From contig OY282605.1 of assembly GCA_958298945.1 (NCBI GenBank), positions 25,956,811 to 26,020,810 of the forward strand: a stretch of DNA of 64,000 bases, in the 5' to 3' direction. This document shows positions 1 through 11,244 of the stretch, piece by piece (within the stretch, counting starts at the first letter, position 1; each line of letters opens with the position of its first letter). The notes under the pieces were generated by a model. It was not told the origin of the DNA. It was given only the letters and a program-made list of their open reading frames with translations, and searched no databases. Both the position numbers and the translations under genes were made by a program. This stretch comes from Atherix ibis (Eukaryota; Arthropoda; Insecta; Diptera; Athericidae).

Positions 1-952
1 TTAAATGACGACCTAAGGCCAGGTCGTCCAGAAGCTAGTAATCGTGCTGAATTGGTGGAAAAAGTCCGTGAAATCATTGGTATCGATGCAAATTTTACTA
101 CGAGAATGTTGGCTGAGGAATTAAATACGAGTAAAAACACTATTTGGAGAATTTTAACTAAAGATTTTGGGTAAAAGAAAGGTCTGTGCGCGTTTTGTTC
201 CACATGAATTAAATGAAGACCAAAAAATCGTTCGTGTGGAGCATTGCAAAGACATTGTTGAAACTGCTGACAAACGGTCCAGACTTTCTTGATTCGATCA
301 TAATTGGTGATGAGTCATAGTGCTTTAAATATGACCCTAAAACTAAGTGTAAATCTGCTGAATGGAAGTCCTAAGGCGAGCCAAAACCAAAAAAATTGCA
401 TTTTCAGAAGTCTCGATTTAAGACAATGTCGATTACTTTTTATGATTCGAAGGGTATTGTCCACAAGGAATTTGTTCCAGAAGGTCGAACTGTTAATGGA
501 GACTACTATTTAGGCATTTTAGATCGTTCATGGAAAAGAATTAGTCATGTTAGACCTGAATATCCAGCACCTCACGATAATGCACCACCTCACAAGATCA
601 AAAAAGTGAACGAATTTTTGATGGAAAAACGGATTTCTCTCATCAACCACCCTCCGTATTCACCTGATCTATCACCATGTGACTATTTTCTATTTCCAAA
701 ACTAAAAACCAAAATGAAAGGAGCATTTTATGATGATATCCCAGCCAGTCAAGCAGCCGTAACCGAGGTGCTGAAGAACATTCCTATAAATGACAATAAA
801 AAAAATCTATGCATGCGCTGCTTGATCGTTTCAAACGTTGTATTGAGTCTAATGGAATCTATTTTGAATAAATAATAACTTTTAAAGATAATATAATGTG
901 TATTTTATTCTATTGTATATCCAAAAAGGATATTTTTGGGACACACTGTGTA
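1..952 (+). mobile_element. Degenerate mariner element, 5' end cut off by the window edge
   Basis: The window opens inside a mariner transposase. Frame 1 starts between the two N-terminal helix-turn-helix halves with a GRP linker and a helix ending in IWRIL, then shifts frame near 172. The DES first-Asp motif is at 309-317 and is followed by an in-frame TAG at 318 where the family has Trp. The C-terminal half is open from 396 to 875 and shows FYDSKGIVHKEFVP, then PHDNAPPH and SPDLSPCDYF, which give the D,D34D spacing of mariner catalytic residues. The 3' end is an apparent TIR reading outward as tacacactg-type sequence (ggacacactgtgta, 939-952). Because of the frameshift and stop, this copy cannot encode a functional enzyme. 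Family assignment is firm; the subfamily is not resolved. Confidence 0.88.
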
Positions 953-1214
953 TATTTAAATTCTTAAAAACTCTTTTTCAATGACCTTTGGCGAAAATCA
1001 CGTAATATTGATCTGGCAATACTGCCGGTCATAAGATAGCAATCTGGCAATACTGATCCCAAACCTTCCATTTGGTATTGGGAAAAAATTTTAATAAAAA
1101 ATATAAAATAGGACAAAATGTTTGTTAATAGATATTTTTTTGTCATAGGTTTGACATAGTATATTACCAAAATTTCTTAATTTTTAAAACTTGTTTTTGA
1201 GTCTTTATTATTTA
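953..1214. other. AT-rich spacer, no gene seen
   Basis: No coding signal was found. The phrase atctggcaatactg occurs twice (around 1011 and 1043), and its reverse complement recurs next to a mariner end near 13940, so this may be more mariner debris. Confidence 0.4.
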
Positions 1215-2060
1215 TTGTTTTTTTTGAGTAAAAATTAATATTTAATTTTTACAAATTTAAAATGCTTTGGAAGCACAAATAATGGGAAATATATATAAAT
1301 AAAAAAATTAAAATAGAAGAAAAGATATTGTAAAAATCCTTCAGGGCTGCAAGGATCAAGAGATAATTTTTATTATTTTAAATATTATTTATAGGTTTTT
1401 TGAGTAAAAATTATTATTTTAATTTTATAAATTTAATATATTTAAGAAAGCACAAATAATGTAGCTAAAAATTAAATAACAAAATGAAACTAGGAGAAAA
1501 GATATTGTACGAATTTTTCAGGGGAGTTAATATCAAGGATGATGCTTTAATTTTGATTATTATTAATTGGTTTTTTTGAGTAAAAATTACTATTTTAATT
1601 TAATAATTTTAACATATTTTGAAAAGCATAAATAATGGAGAAAAATATTAATTAAACAAATTAAAATACGAGAACAGATGTTGTAAAAATCCTTCAAGGA
1701 TGTAAAGATCAAGTGGTGATGCTTTAATTTTATGTATTTTTATTAGTTTTTTCAGTAAAAATTAATATCTAAATTTTCAAAATTTAACACGTTTTGGGAA
1801 GCACAAATAATTGGAAAAAATTCTATCAAAAAATTAAAATAGAAGAAAAGATATTGTAAAAATCCTTCAAGGATACAAAGATCAAGGGAGAATGATTTAA
1901 AAGTATTATTTATCGATTTTTTGAGTAAAAATTACTAAATTTGGTTTTAAAAATTTAATCTATTTAGGAAAGCACAAATAATGGGGAAACATATTAAAAT
2001 AGGAGCAAAGATATTTGTAAAAATCCTTCAGCAGATATTGTAAATTTTAAATATTTCCTC
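1215..2060. repeat. ~175-bp tandem satellite, about five diverged units
   Basis: Each unit carries tgagtaaaaatta, then an AT block, then aagcacaaataatgg, then gaaaagatattgtaaaaatc and cttcaaggat...gatcaag. The tgagta anchor falls at 1225, 1401, 1577, 1752 and 1922, which gives periods of 176, 176, 175 and 170. Units differ by point changes and small indels. The last unit is truncated near 2050. A single unit with the same left flank (tttttaaaact...tattatttattg) is found again near 3800-3905, so the array start looks like a defined repeat boundary rather than random sequence. Confidence 0.85.
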
Positions 2061-2105
2061 CTGAATTTGAGGGGAATTTTTCAAGATAAGTTCCTTTATT
2101 GTAAA

Positions 2106-2470
2106 GTGTGACAGAAAAGTAATGGGACTGATATCTTTTGCGTGGGTCCCTTCTAAACTTCTAGAACAAGTCTTCTGGTAGCTAGCAGACTCTTTTGAGC
2201 ATGATTAGTGAACTTGTGTTGTTGTATTACATTACGAAAAATGGAATAGGAAAATTGGGGTAATGTTGTTCCATTTTTTGTTGTTGTTAAGCTTGATGAA
2301 TGCACGAGTTTTATTTACGAAAAGTTACATGGAGTTCCGCATAGGCTTATCAAGGTTATACATTTTTCGGCGGCATGAAGAATTTTTTTTTTGATGGCCG
2401 AGAAATAGTGGAATCTGATAAAACTGTGGAACGATTAAGGGCTCCGATATGGTACCATCCAGCATAAACT
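2106..2470 (+). mobile_element. Mariner remnant, 5' end only
   Basis: An apparent 5' TIR, gtgtgacagaaaagtaatgg, begins near 2106. About 280 bp later a short reading frame gives DGREIVESDKTVER, matching the DGRE-x-VE-DD-R-GRP linker between the two helix-turn-helix motifs of mariner transposases. The homology ends near 2460 and nothing of the catalytic domain follows. A second end of the same TIR type is present in the opposite orientation near 13965-13992. Confidence 0.65.
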
Positions 2471-2559
2471 TTTCTCTAACTTTTTTTTAGAAAATGGGGT
2501 TATTCTTAGTTTGTGTAACTTTTGTTTTGTTCCTAAAGATCAATAAAAACTTGAAAATA

Positions 2560-2825
2560 CGTCATTTTGGTGCTGTCGATATCACCTACCACGTGAATTG
2601 GGTGCCCCAAGGTGTTAGATCAACTATATCGCGGATACGATCTCCGGACCGTTGCTGGGAGATACCGGCTCTTATCACGGGCGCTGACATAGCTTATAAC
2701 AGCAGAGGTTTAGATAGGCCTAGGTAATTACTATTAATCACTAATTAGGTTTGGCGATCCTTTTATTAAGCGTATCTCAATCCATATAGTCGTAAGCGGC
2801 CCGTCGTTTAAGTACTTTACTGTCG
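2560..2825 (+). mobile_element. 5'-truncated copy of an R1-type LINE 3' end
   Basis: This stretch matches the reverse complement of about 11250-11500 and also the plus strand of about 12980-13130. Shared blocks include atatcgcgg.tacg, tgggagatac, cagaggtttagata and tagtcgtaggcg. All three copies end at the same place (around agtcgtaggcgactcgtgg) but start at different points. That is the pattern left by 5'-truncated LINE insertions. An overlapping 77-aa open frame (2494-2727) has no recognisable domain and is probably incidental. Confidence 0.65.
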
Positions 2826-4394
2826 GTGACACCAAGGACCTGAATGCGAGTTCAGTTGAAGAGAACTTCTTTAAAGGATATATAAAAAAAGAATTGTTTC
2901 TTACTTCTCTTTTACACCTCGTAGATATTAAATCAGGTTTTAATTTTTAATATAAAAATTCACATACTCGTATTTTTCGAAAAGCAAATAAAAATTACCA
3001 AATTTATTTTTCATACAGTAGAATTTATTTATATTTTCGACAGCATATAATAACACTTACGAATAATTTAATTAAGATTTAATATTTTTTATTACTATTT
3101 CAGAAAATGTCAAAAATTAACAGAAAACTAAAATGATCAGTTCGGCTATAAAAATAATAAATTCACTCTTATTAACCAAGAAGTATACCTTAATTGTTAT
3201 GATAAAATTATGGAAAAATGTTAAGGTGCCCATGCCAATGCTTTTTATTTTCCAAAATGTCTTACCACTCGAGAAAGTGTCATAAAATTATTAAAATTAT
3301 TATATAGCAATTTTGTGTGTTTTTTTTTAAATTTTTTTTTTATGGAGACACGTTTTACTTATGAATAACTTTGTCGTTTATCTTATTTTTTTCGGTAGAT
3401 CGAATTGAAAAACAGCTTGATATTCTTGTTTTCATCTAAAAATGATTAAAAACTTTTTGTTTACCCATTTTTTTTTTGTTTTGTTTACATTTGTCCAAAA
3501 ACTTATCCAATTATTCAATTTAGGACCAACGATAAGACTATAATTTAAAGGTAAAAAAGGAGTAATGCAAAATTTCACGATCCGCTCAGTTTACATTTAT
3601 TTAATTAAAATTACATCGAATATGGCACTTTTTTGTATTATAATTTCGATAATGGTAATTTTTCATAATACTGGTTTGACACTGTTTTAAATTTTATGAT
3701 ATTTTATTAAGTATAAAAATTTTTATTACTTAAAAAAGCGAAAACATGAAAATAAGATGTTGTAAAATATTTAGATTTAGAAACTGTACTTATAATAAAA
3801 TTTTATTAATTTTTAAAACTTCTTTTGTATTATTTATTGTTTTTTTGAGTAAAAATTACTATTTTAATTTTAGAAATTGATCCGTTTTGGAAAGAACAAA
3901 TATAAGCAGCTTCAACAAGGAATAGAAGAGTGATCTAGAGTAGATAGAGTCCAAAAAGGATTTTATAAATCTATTTACGTGACAAACCGTCAAAAATTTC
4001 ATAAAATTTTCTTCTAGCTTTTCAAAATATTAACACCATTTTTACAATGTATTAAATTTGTTCGAAAATATGTACTTATAAATTAGTTAAATAAACTGTA
4101 GAATAATAAACTATAATTTCTAACGTAATAATTAAGAAGTTTAAATCATAGTTTTTTTAACCAAAAATTAATATTCTTTTTTTTATAAAATAAGAAGTAT
4201 TCTCTTATACCAATCGAAGATATGATCCATTTGATATGATAGTTATCAAATAAATATATTAATTAAAGAAATAACTTATTTTATTTTAAATTGTCCATTT
4301 TAATATTTAATTAATTCTATTACCAATTTATGCATTTAAATTACATAAAAAATAATATATATAATATATATTAGTTGTGGAAATTCATATAAAG
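2826..4394. other. AT-rich intergenic DNA, no gene seen
   Basis: Composition is very AT-rich with long A and T runs and no open frame worth annotating. The only recognisable feature is the lone ~175-bp satellite unit near 3800-3905. The left part of the family T copy that becomes recognisable at about 4395 may extend into the right end of this block. Confidence 0.5.
3800..3905 (+). repeat. Single diverged unit of the ~175-bp satellite
   Basis: The sequence repeats the left flank and first part of the 1215-2060 array: attaatttttaaaact, tattatttattg, tttttttgagtaaaaatta and ttttggaaag.acaaata. It breaks off around 3905. Having the same flank at both loci suggests a dispersed element that carries the satellite unit rather than a simple array. 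Confidence 0.6.
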
Positions 4395-4566
4395 TACTAA
4401 ATCTGCTTACCCAGCGTTTTCGCATAAAATTTCTCGTTCAGTGGATACGTCAATAAGTAAAAAGGGCATACGAGGTCTGTTGAAAAAGTATCAAATAAAA
4501 ATTATTTATTTATTCATGAATATCTATTTTGTCCCCTTCAAAATAATCCCCACTAGATATTGTACA

Positions 4567-5587
4567 CTTGTGCCAACGTTTTTTCCCAATCGTCGAAGCA
4601 CTTCAAAAAATCATTTGTTGTTATCTTGTTCAGCTCCTCCTTCGATGCCGTTTTTATCTCCTCAATCATAGCGTAGCATCGACCTTTCATGAGGCTCTTC
4701 AGTTTCGGAAACAAGAAAAAGTCACAGAAGGCCAGATATGGAGAATACGGTGGTTGAGGCATTATTAGTGTGTTGTTTTTGGCCAAAGATGGTAAAAACC
4801 ATTTTTTGTTCGTCCACAAATCCGTGCATTTCTGGCGGATTGTTCGCGCAACTTGCGCATAACTTACAGGTAATATTCCTTATTGACCGTTCTACTCTGT
4901 GACAAGAACTCATGATGCACCACGCCCCTGTAATCGAAGAAAATTGTAAGCAAAACCTTCACATTCGACCGAACTTGGCGCTTTTTTCGGTCTTGGCTCT
5001 GTAAACTGTAAGCAAAACCTTCACATTCGACCGAACTTGGCGCTTTTTTCAGTCTTGGCTCGTGCGGCAGCTTTGATTGGGATGATTGAGCTTTGGTTTC
5101 TACGTCATAACCATAAACCCATGATTCGTCACTAGTTATGACTCTCTGGAGCAAATTTGGGTCGTCACCGAAAGAGTCCAACAGCTCCTTAGCAATGTTA
5201 ATGTGATACTGTTTTTGGTCGAAATTAAGCAATTTTGGTACGAATTTCGCGGCGACCCGTCTCACGACAAATCATTAATAAAAATCGAATGGCACGAACC
5301 AATCGTTATGTTTAAGTTCGCAGCAACTTCTCTAACTGTGATTCGACGATTGGCCAATACTATTTTCTCCACTTCATCAATGTTTTCGTCTGTTGTTGAC
5401 GTGCTCGGCCGTCCGGCACGCTTTTCGTCGTTCACATTTTCTCGGCCCTCTGAGAACATTTTGTACCATCGATAAACGTTGCTTCGGTCCAAGGTAGTTT
5501 CACCATATGCCACAGTTAACATTCGGAATGCGTCAACGCAATTAATTTTTTTTTTCACACAAATTTGATACAGATTTTTTGATCCAT
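4567..5587 (-). pseudogene. Mariner transposase, frameshifted
   Basis: Reading the minus strand from an ATG at 5587, the protein begins MDQKICIKF and shifts frame in an A run. It continues as KINCVDAFRMLTVAYGE (first helix-turn-helix), GRPSTSTTDENIDEVEK (linker) and RRITVREVAANLNIT (second helix-turn-helix), then shifts again. MRRVAAKFVPKLLNFDQKQ and the first catalytic Asp in ITSDESWVYGY follow. The second Asp block (HHDNASAH in the related copy at 35.2 kb) is damaged here. The third is altered: MPQPPYSPYLAFCDFFLFPK still keeps CDFF, but the preceding PDLAP reads PYLAF. A 61-bp tandem duplication at 4947-5059 breaks the frame. The product would normally be ~345 aa and act as the cut-and-paste transposase of this element. 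This copy is dead. Confidence 0.85.
4947..5059. repeat. 61-bp tandem duplication inside the mariner transposase
   Basis: The block starting gtaagcaaaaccttcacatt at 4947 is repeated at 5008, with one substitution in the shared part. The period is 61, which is not a multiple of three, so it breaks the reading frame. The related copy at 35.4 kb has a single unit here, so the duplication is specific to this copy. Confidence 0.9.
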
Positions 5588-6396
5588 TTTTTGGAATGGC
5601 CAAAAATCGAAGACTAACCCAAACACGTGCAAGCAATGCAGCTGTCAAAAATTAACAGAATATTCAAAATGGCCGAACTTTTCGACATAAGTAAGAGATA
5701 TGAGTACCAACATAGCGCCGCAAAAAAATCGAAAATCGAATATACGTAACCCGCGGAAATTCAAAATTCGTGATACTTTTTGAACTGACCTCGTATATGA
5801 GGCTCTTAAAATCCATAAATGATTATGGAAAAACTATTGCAACTATCTCATGTGCATTTTGGTCTAAAGTTGTCATTGGCCCGTAGTTCTTTGAAAATGA
5901 GGAAGGAGAGATAATTACCGTCAATTCTGAGCTCTATGGCTATTTGATAACCGTTTTTTTAAGCCTGAACTTTAAAGATGCTATTCTTTATCATGTGTAA
6001 TAAAGCGGCACTATAAGTAACACAACATGACAATTTTTTTCTCTAGTTAGCGAAAAGTTCAATTAGTTAGCGTAATTGACGATTATAATCGTTCTCCAAG
6101 ATTGTGCGATTTCCAAAAGATTATATTTATACAAATAAATTCTAAACTTTTACAGCATTTTATAACTAAAAGTCATAAAAATATTTCTGAGTTTTGTGAA
6201 AAAGCCCGAAAATATACTAAAAAGTCTTAAAAAATTAACACAAAAAATTCAATTTCTGCAAGAACTATCATATTTAGGCAGTTTAATAAATAATATTGTA
6301 TTTTATATAAAATGGCAAAATTATATCAATAAAAATATAATTTTACAAAATATCGTTTTAATTTTTACTTTCCAAAGTACAAACTGAATAATTTTT

Positions 6397-8689
6397 TATA
6401 GTAACAAAAAATTAATAAGACTACTTGTATGCTAAAAATATATACTTTATAGTTTAAAAAAATTAATAAAACTATACCTATATTCAAAAATATATCTCTA
6501 TGGACCTGTAGTATAAATTAATTAAAACTGGTAGAACAAGAAAAAATTTTTTTTAAATAAAATATTGACGGTTTCTTTATTAAAACATTTTGAAAATTGC
6601 ATGAAAATTTTAACATTTTTGAAAAATGTCTACTGTCAGTTCGGTGTTTTTTTTTAAATATATTTTATGGCTCAATTACCTATGCAATTTTTTTATACAA
6701 AATAACTGAAATATATTTTATATGGAATTATTTTCAAAGTTTCAAAAAAAAAAAATAATTCCAGTTTATTAACATATCCTTTTATAATCAATCGTAGTAC
6801 GAATATCATATTTAGTTTAAAGGCGATGTTAATAATTTACTATCAACTTACGTAAACGGATGGTATTCAACCAAAAATTTATTATTATTATTATTTTGTT
6901 TTTAACAATTTTTTTACTTTGAATATTTATTATAAAAGAAAAATGATGTGTGGAAAAATTATGGAAAAATTGATCTAATTAAAAGGCACCGTACCGCTAT
7001 CGAAGTGCGTCATTTTGAACGACACCCAAAACGTAAAAATCACACTACCTTTTTACTTACCAGTATCACTTCACCTTTTGTTACCATGAAACTTTTCTCC
7101 ACTTGGTCCTAAAGTATTTTTTCGGCTCCATCGCTGTTATACTATTGAGCCCTTTGGTATGCCCCCGGTATCTAAATGATTCGGATATGGTTATTCGATT
7201 CTTTTACTGGGCAACTAAATATGGTTATTACATTAAAAAAATTGCGTGCCATTTATATTCTCATTTAAATCAATTAACTGGACCTGAACATGAATTTAGA
7301 AATGGTCCGGTTTATAAAAATTTTTGACCCGTCGTGGTTGTAGCTTTTAAAATCGCCATGGTTTCTGTAGGCACCTCTTCTGCTGCCATTAAGTAGATGC
7401 TAGCTTTATGGCCGCCATGCAACTGTTTCGGGTGAAGATTGCTGGGAATTTGTTGTATCTGCGCACACGCGGTTTAATTTTTTTTAGCCTTTGTCGATGA
7501 TTTATTACATCTCAACGCGGTGGAGAATTTTTTGTATTTTTGATTTTAATTTTTTCCTCACATACTCTTTACGCTTAATAAATTTTTTTTCCCGTATGTT
7601 TCGAGAATCGTGCATTGGAACTCCTTCCTGTAAAGTTGTACTTTGACATTAAACATGCAATTTTCTTTGCGTCATTTTTTAAGTTACTAATTTTAATATT
7701 ATAGGTTCTTTTTTTTCATTTTTAAGGGAGTGTTTTCATGGTTAAATTGATTGTAAGTATCTAAACTAAGATGCCAGGCCGCATCAGGAAATCGAACTGA
7801 ATTAAACTGCCCTGTAAAAAGTGGTAAATTAATAATTTATGAATTTTCGCTTTATGTGTTCCGTTTTTATGTTTTGTGATTTTTTAATTCAGGAAAAGAA
7901 AACATCGCCTTAGTTTTGGACCATAGTTCGAGTGGCCTGGAAGCATTCTTATTTCATCAAATTGAAAAAGTGGAAATGAAAATTTAAAAAAACAAAATAC
8001 TAACAACTATCATACAACCGGTACCAAAAAGTTGCCAAAAATTATTTAACTTATACAAAATGTAGTAAGAAAATGAGCGTTTTTATGATTATATGAGGAA
8101 GATGAACTACGCGTAAATATTTAGTCCAATAAAAACAAAAAACAAAATTTGCCGCTTCAAAACGCACCAGAAACTTTTTGTTTTTAAGGAAATTACTTTT
8201 TCGGCATGATGTAAGGTAACAAAGATATTTTTCTTCGGCACATCATTATTTGGGATTACTTTATATAAACTTGTAATGATTTTGTGCTTATCTTGAATCC
8301 AATAGCAGATATGAGGAGAGTAGATACAATTACTCCAGAATTTACACCATGTACTCGTATTAATATTCTCCGTAGGCAATATTATTGATTAAATTAATTT
8401 AAATTTGTAAAATTTATTATGCAGAAAGAAAATTGATTTGGAACAAGAATTGTTTTTCGTTAATTTTATGTACATACATTTTAAAAAACATTTTTTTGTT
8501 GATATCATGTTTACATAATAAAACTACAGATAAAAAGTCATGCATGTTTTTTTTCAGGTTTACGATCAAAAACAGCTTCTGTGATCTATAATTTTTTTAC
8601 ATAAGGTTTGTAAATATTTGGTGTAAAATAAAATGTTTTAGTAGCTATTAATATTTATTTGTAGATTTATTTCCCTACAAATCAGGAAA
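6397..8689. other. AT-rich intergenic DNA, no gene seen
   Basis: Two more GC-rich islands (about 6985-7480 and 7780-7980) contain short open frames without recognisable motifs. The rest is A/T runs. An ORF of 90 codons at 8107-8379 on the minus strand has no family features. Confidence 0.45.
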
Positions 8690-8865
8690 TATAGACATAA
8701 AAAAAGGAATAATATAGAAAAAAACAGGAGGAGCTAGGATAGCATTAAAAGAGCTTCGAGAAAGTACAAACTGGATAGATAATATGACACACCAGAAAGA
8801 TAAGAAAAAGAAGACCGATAGAAACGAAATATTAGACATATTATTTCGATAGAAACGAAATATTA

Positions 8866-8932
8866 GGTGTTTTGTCGTTGTCGTATAGCTCACGGATAAC
8901 TACCGTGAGCTATACGACAACGACAAAACACC
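8866..8932. repeat. Perfect 30-bp inverted repeat with 7-nt loop
   Basis: The left arm is 8866-8895, the loop ataacta is 8896-8902, and the right arm is 8903-8932. The arms are exact reverse complements. The right arm is the native RTE coding sequence (YRELYDNDKT), so the left arm is a reversed copy. Just upstream, the 20-mer starting cgatagaaacgaaat also occurs twice (8816-8835 and 8847-8866). Together they look like a template-switch scar. Confidence 0.95.
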
Positions 8933-10477
8933 AGACGAAATCCACCAACTAACTGAAAACGATACAAATACACGTAATAACGAAGAAATTCTAAGTATAC
9001 TGAAAGAAGAAGTAGAAAAAGCTATTAAATCTCAAAAAAGAGGCAAAGCACCGGGAGAAGATGGCATATCTAACGAACTTATGATAGGAAAATCTGATAT
9101 TTTGGTATACACTATTACAGATTTATTTAACCAAATTTTTGAGACAGAATGTATACCTCACTAGTGGACTACGTCAACCATAATACTACTACATAAAAAG
9201 GGAAATAAAGACAACATAACTAACTACAGACCCATCAGCCTGATGTCGAACGTATATAAAATCTTTTCCAAAATACTGTTGAATCGTTTAACAAAGACTT
9301 TGGATGAAAACTAACCCAGAGAGCAAGCAGGATTTCGCAAGGACTTTTCAACAATCGACCACATACACACCATAAAACAAGTTATCCAGAAATGTACAGA
9401 ATATGGTATCAATTACTATTTGGCGTTTGTAGACTATAATAAAGCTTTTGACTCATTAAAACATACAAAAATATGGGAAGCGCTTACAACACAAGGGGTT
9501 GAAAACAAGTACATACAAATTGTTCAAAATATATACAAGAACATGAAAGCGAAAATAAGAACAGAAAGAGTAGGTGTATACTTCCCTATAAAAAGAGGAG
9601 TCCGATAGGGAGACCCACTATCACCCAAACTTTTCTCGGCGGTGCTTGAATATATATTTAGATGTCTCGAATGGAGTCAATATGGACTAAACATTAACAG
9701 AATGCAACTAAACCATTTAAGATTTGCAGACGATCTAATTCTAATCTCTGAAGACCCGAGAAGCCTGCAAGCAATGCTTGAACAGTTGGTGTACGAAATT
9801 GATAAAGTCGGACTCTCCATGAATAATACAAAAACCAAAGTAATGACTAATTCCGGAAAAATCACCATTATAGTCAACGGCAATAAAATAGAGTACGTCG
9901 ATGAATATACATAACTAGGACAGATAATATCACCAAAAGACCTTACAACCAAAGAAATAAACAACAGAGTACAATTAGCATGGAAAAGGTACTGGTCTCT
10001 TAAAGAAATTGTCAAAAATCCGCAGGTATCACTTAAAGCTAAGAAAAAAATATTTCATTCCTGTATTCTACCTATCATGACATACGGATGTCAAACTTGG
10101 AGTCTAACAAAACAAAACTTACATAAAGTAGAAACCTGTCAACATAGCATGGAGCGAAGTATGCTCAAAGTCAAGTTAAGAGACAAAGTAAAACTAGGAA
10201 CATTACGTAACCAAACTAAAATTAACGATGTAACATACTGCATAAGAAAACTAAAATGGAGTTGAGCAGGTCATATGATGAGGAGTAAACAAGAAAAATG
10301 GTATTCGGAGGACGATATTCGGAAAATAGCCGGTGCTACTTGGAAGAGGACGACTCATGACCGGAAAGTGTGGCAAGCTCTAGGGGAGGCCTTTGCGTAA
10401 ACGCAAGACAATCTCAAAACCGGTGTCAATTAACATAAGTGATAGTTACTTTCTTTTAAGATTGTTAAATAAAGGCT

Positions 10478-10499
10478 ATTATTATTATTATTATTATTA
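10478..10499. repeat. (ATT)n microsatellite tail of the RTE element
   Basis: Seven ATT units directly follow the RTE 3' UTR. A short tandem-repeat tail in place of poly(A) is characteristic of RTE-clade LINEs. Confidence 0.85.
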
Positions 10500-10500
10500 A

Positions 10501-11244
10501 TACTTATTTAAATTTAATAAATGAAAACGAATGAATTTCTAAAATAATTAATTATTGTTTTTAGCAATTTTACTAGAGCATTTAGAAATAAACAGATTTA
10601 AATTTAAAATCAGCTGTGGTTATTCATAAAATATTTTGAGTCAATATAAAAAAAAGACTAGATTTTTTAAGGATCTGCAAAATTTGAGTTTTTATTGATT
10701 TGACGAATAATAAATAGAGGGGGGGGGGGTAAATTAAATAAAAAATATTAATTTTTTTTAAAATTATATCAAATTTGAATTTTAATATGAAAAAAATATT
10801 ACTTAAAAATTTATTATTAACAAATTCAAAATATAATATTAAAAAAAACTTTATTTTCTTTTGATGACAATTTTTACAATTCAAAATATTTCAGTCAATC
10901 AGCCCTCTTTTCTGATATAGCCACGTGTAATGGAAGCGTCCATAGAAAAGTGGATCCCAATTGTTGGATCACAATCGAGAATGTGGAACAAGTGAATATG
11001 CTTTCAGAGTAATAAAGAAACTCCACCAGGAAGAAAAGATGCTAAAAGGGTAGACTGCAGTGTAAATAGTGTTATAGGCTTGATTCCAAAGCAATGATTT
11101 TATTTTACTTTTTTTTTGAGCAGCTGTACCACGGCGGAAGCATTTTTTCCGCTCTTCGTACCAGTCCTGGAGAAGTTGAGACGGGTTTATCTGATGTCAT
11201 TGACAGTAATATAATATTATTGAATGTGAATTATCTGTCGTTAA
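10501..11244. other. AT-rich spacer with an 11-G run, no gene seen
   Basis: It contains a run of eleven G at 10719-10729, which is striking in a region this AT-rich. The remaining sequence has no recognisable coding content. Confidence 0.5.

Larger units (their letters stand above)
4471..5793 (-). mobile_element. Mariner element with TIRs and TA target duplication
   Basis: The left end reads cgaggtctgttgaaaaagta after TA at 4469-4470. The right end is its inverted match, cgaggtcagttcaaaaagta on the minus strand, before TA at 5794-5795. The length of 1323 bp is normal for mariner. The element lies in family T copy T1, which can be read continuously across the insertion. A 3'-truncated, internally deleted relative lies at 34915-35895. 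Confidence 0.88.
4395..6396 (+). mobile_element. Family T (Tc1/mariner superfamily) copy T1, split by a younger mariner
   Basis: Left of the nested mariner, 4415-4470 reads NFSFSGYVNK with frame damage, matching the DEAHFSLSGYVNKQN block seen in other family T copies. Right of it, from 5794, the homology resumes: a KALEIH-like stretch, CAFWSKVVIGP, ENEE.E.ITVNSE, then the region around 6100 equivalent to PPRSCDL. The right TIR is the inward tactttccaaagtacaaactg near 6367-6388. Family T is my label for the widespread insect DDE transposase that starts MERLT..QRLQIIEFYYQN (best preserved at 41590). The left terminus of this copy is not identified. Confidence 0.7.
8690..10500 (+). mobile_element. 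RTE-clade non-LTR retrotransposon, 5'-truncated and decayed
   Basis: The plus strand reads as the C-terminal two thirds of an endonuclease-reverse transcriptase polyprotein. ALKELRESTNWIDNM (about 8725-8770) precedes the RT. YRELYDNDKTPDEI starts at 8903 and RGKAPGEDGISNEL follows. Next come ITNYRPISLMSNVYKIFSK, REQAGFR, the catalytic AFVDYNKAFDSL (9423 onward), GDPLSPKLFSAVLE and the second catalytic box RFADDLIL (about 9719). YGCQTW and AGHMMR near the C terminus are typical of RTE/BovB-like elements. In-frame stops occur near 9162, 9314, 9606, 9912 and 10263, mostly one base from a sense codon. The frame ends at 10398-10400. A short 3' UTR runs into an (ATT)n tail at 10478-10499, the usual RTE 3' end. 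An inverted duplication disrupts 8836-8902. Confidence 0.9.

Noticed and set aside
2494..2727. 77-codon plus-strand frame as a gene
   Set aside because: Most of it is R1 3' UTR-like repeat sequence shared with 11.3 and 13.0 kb.
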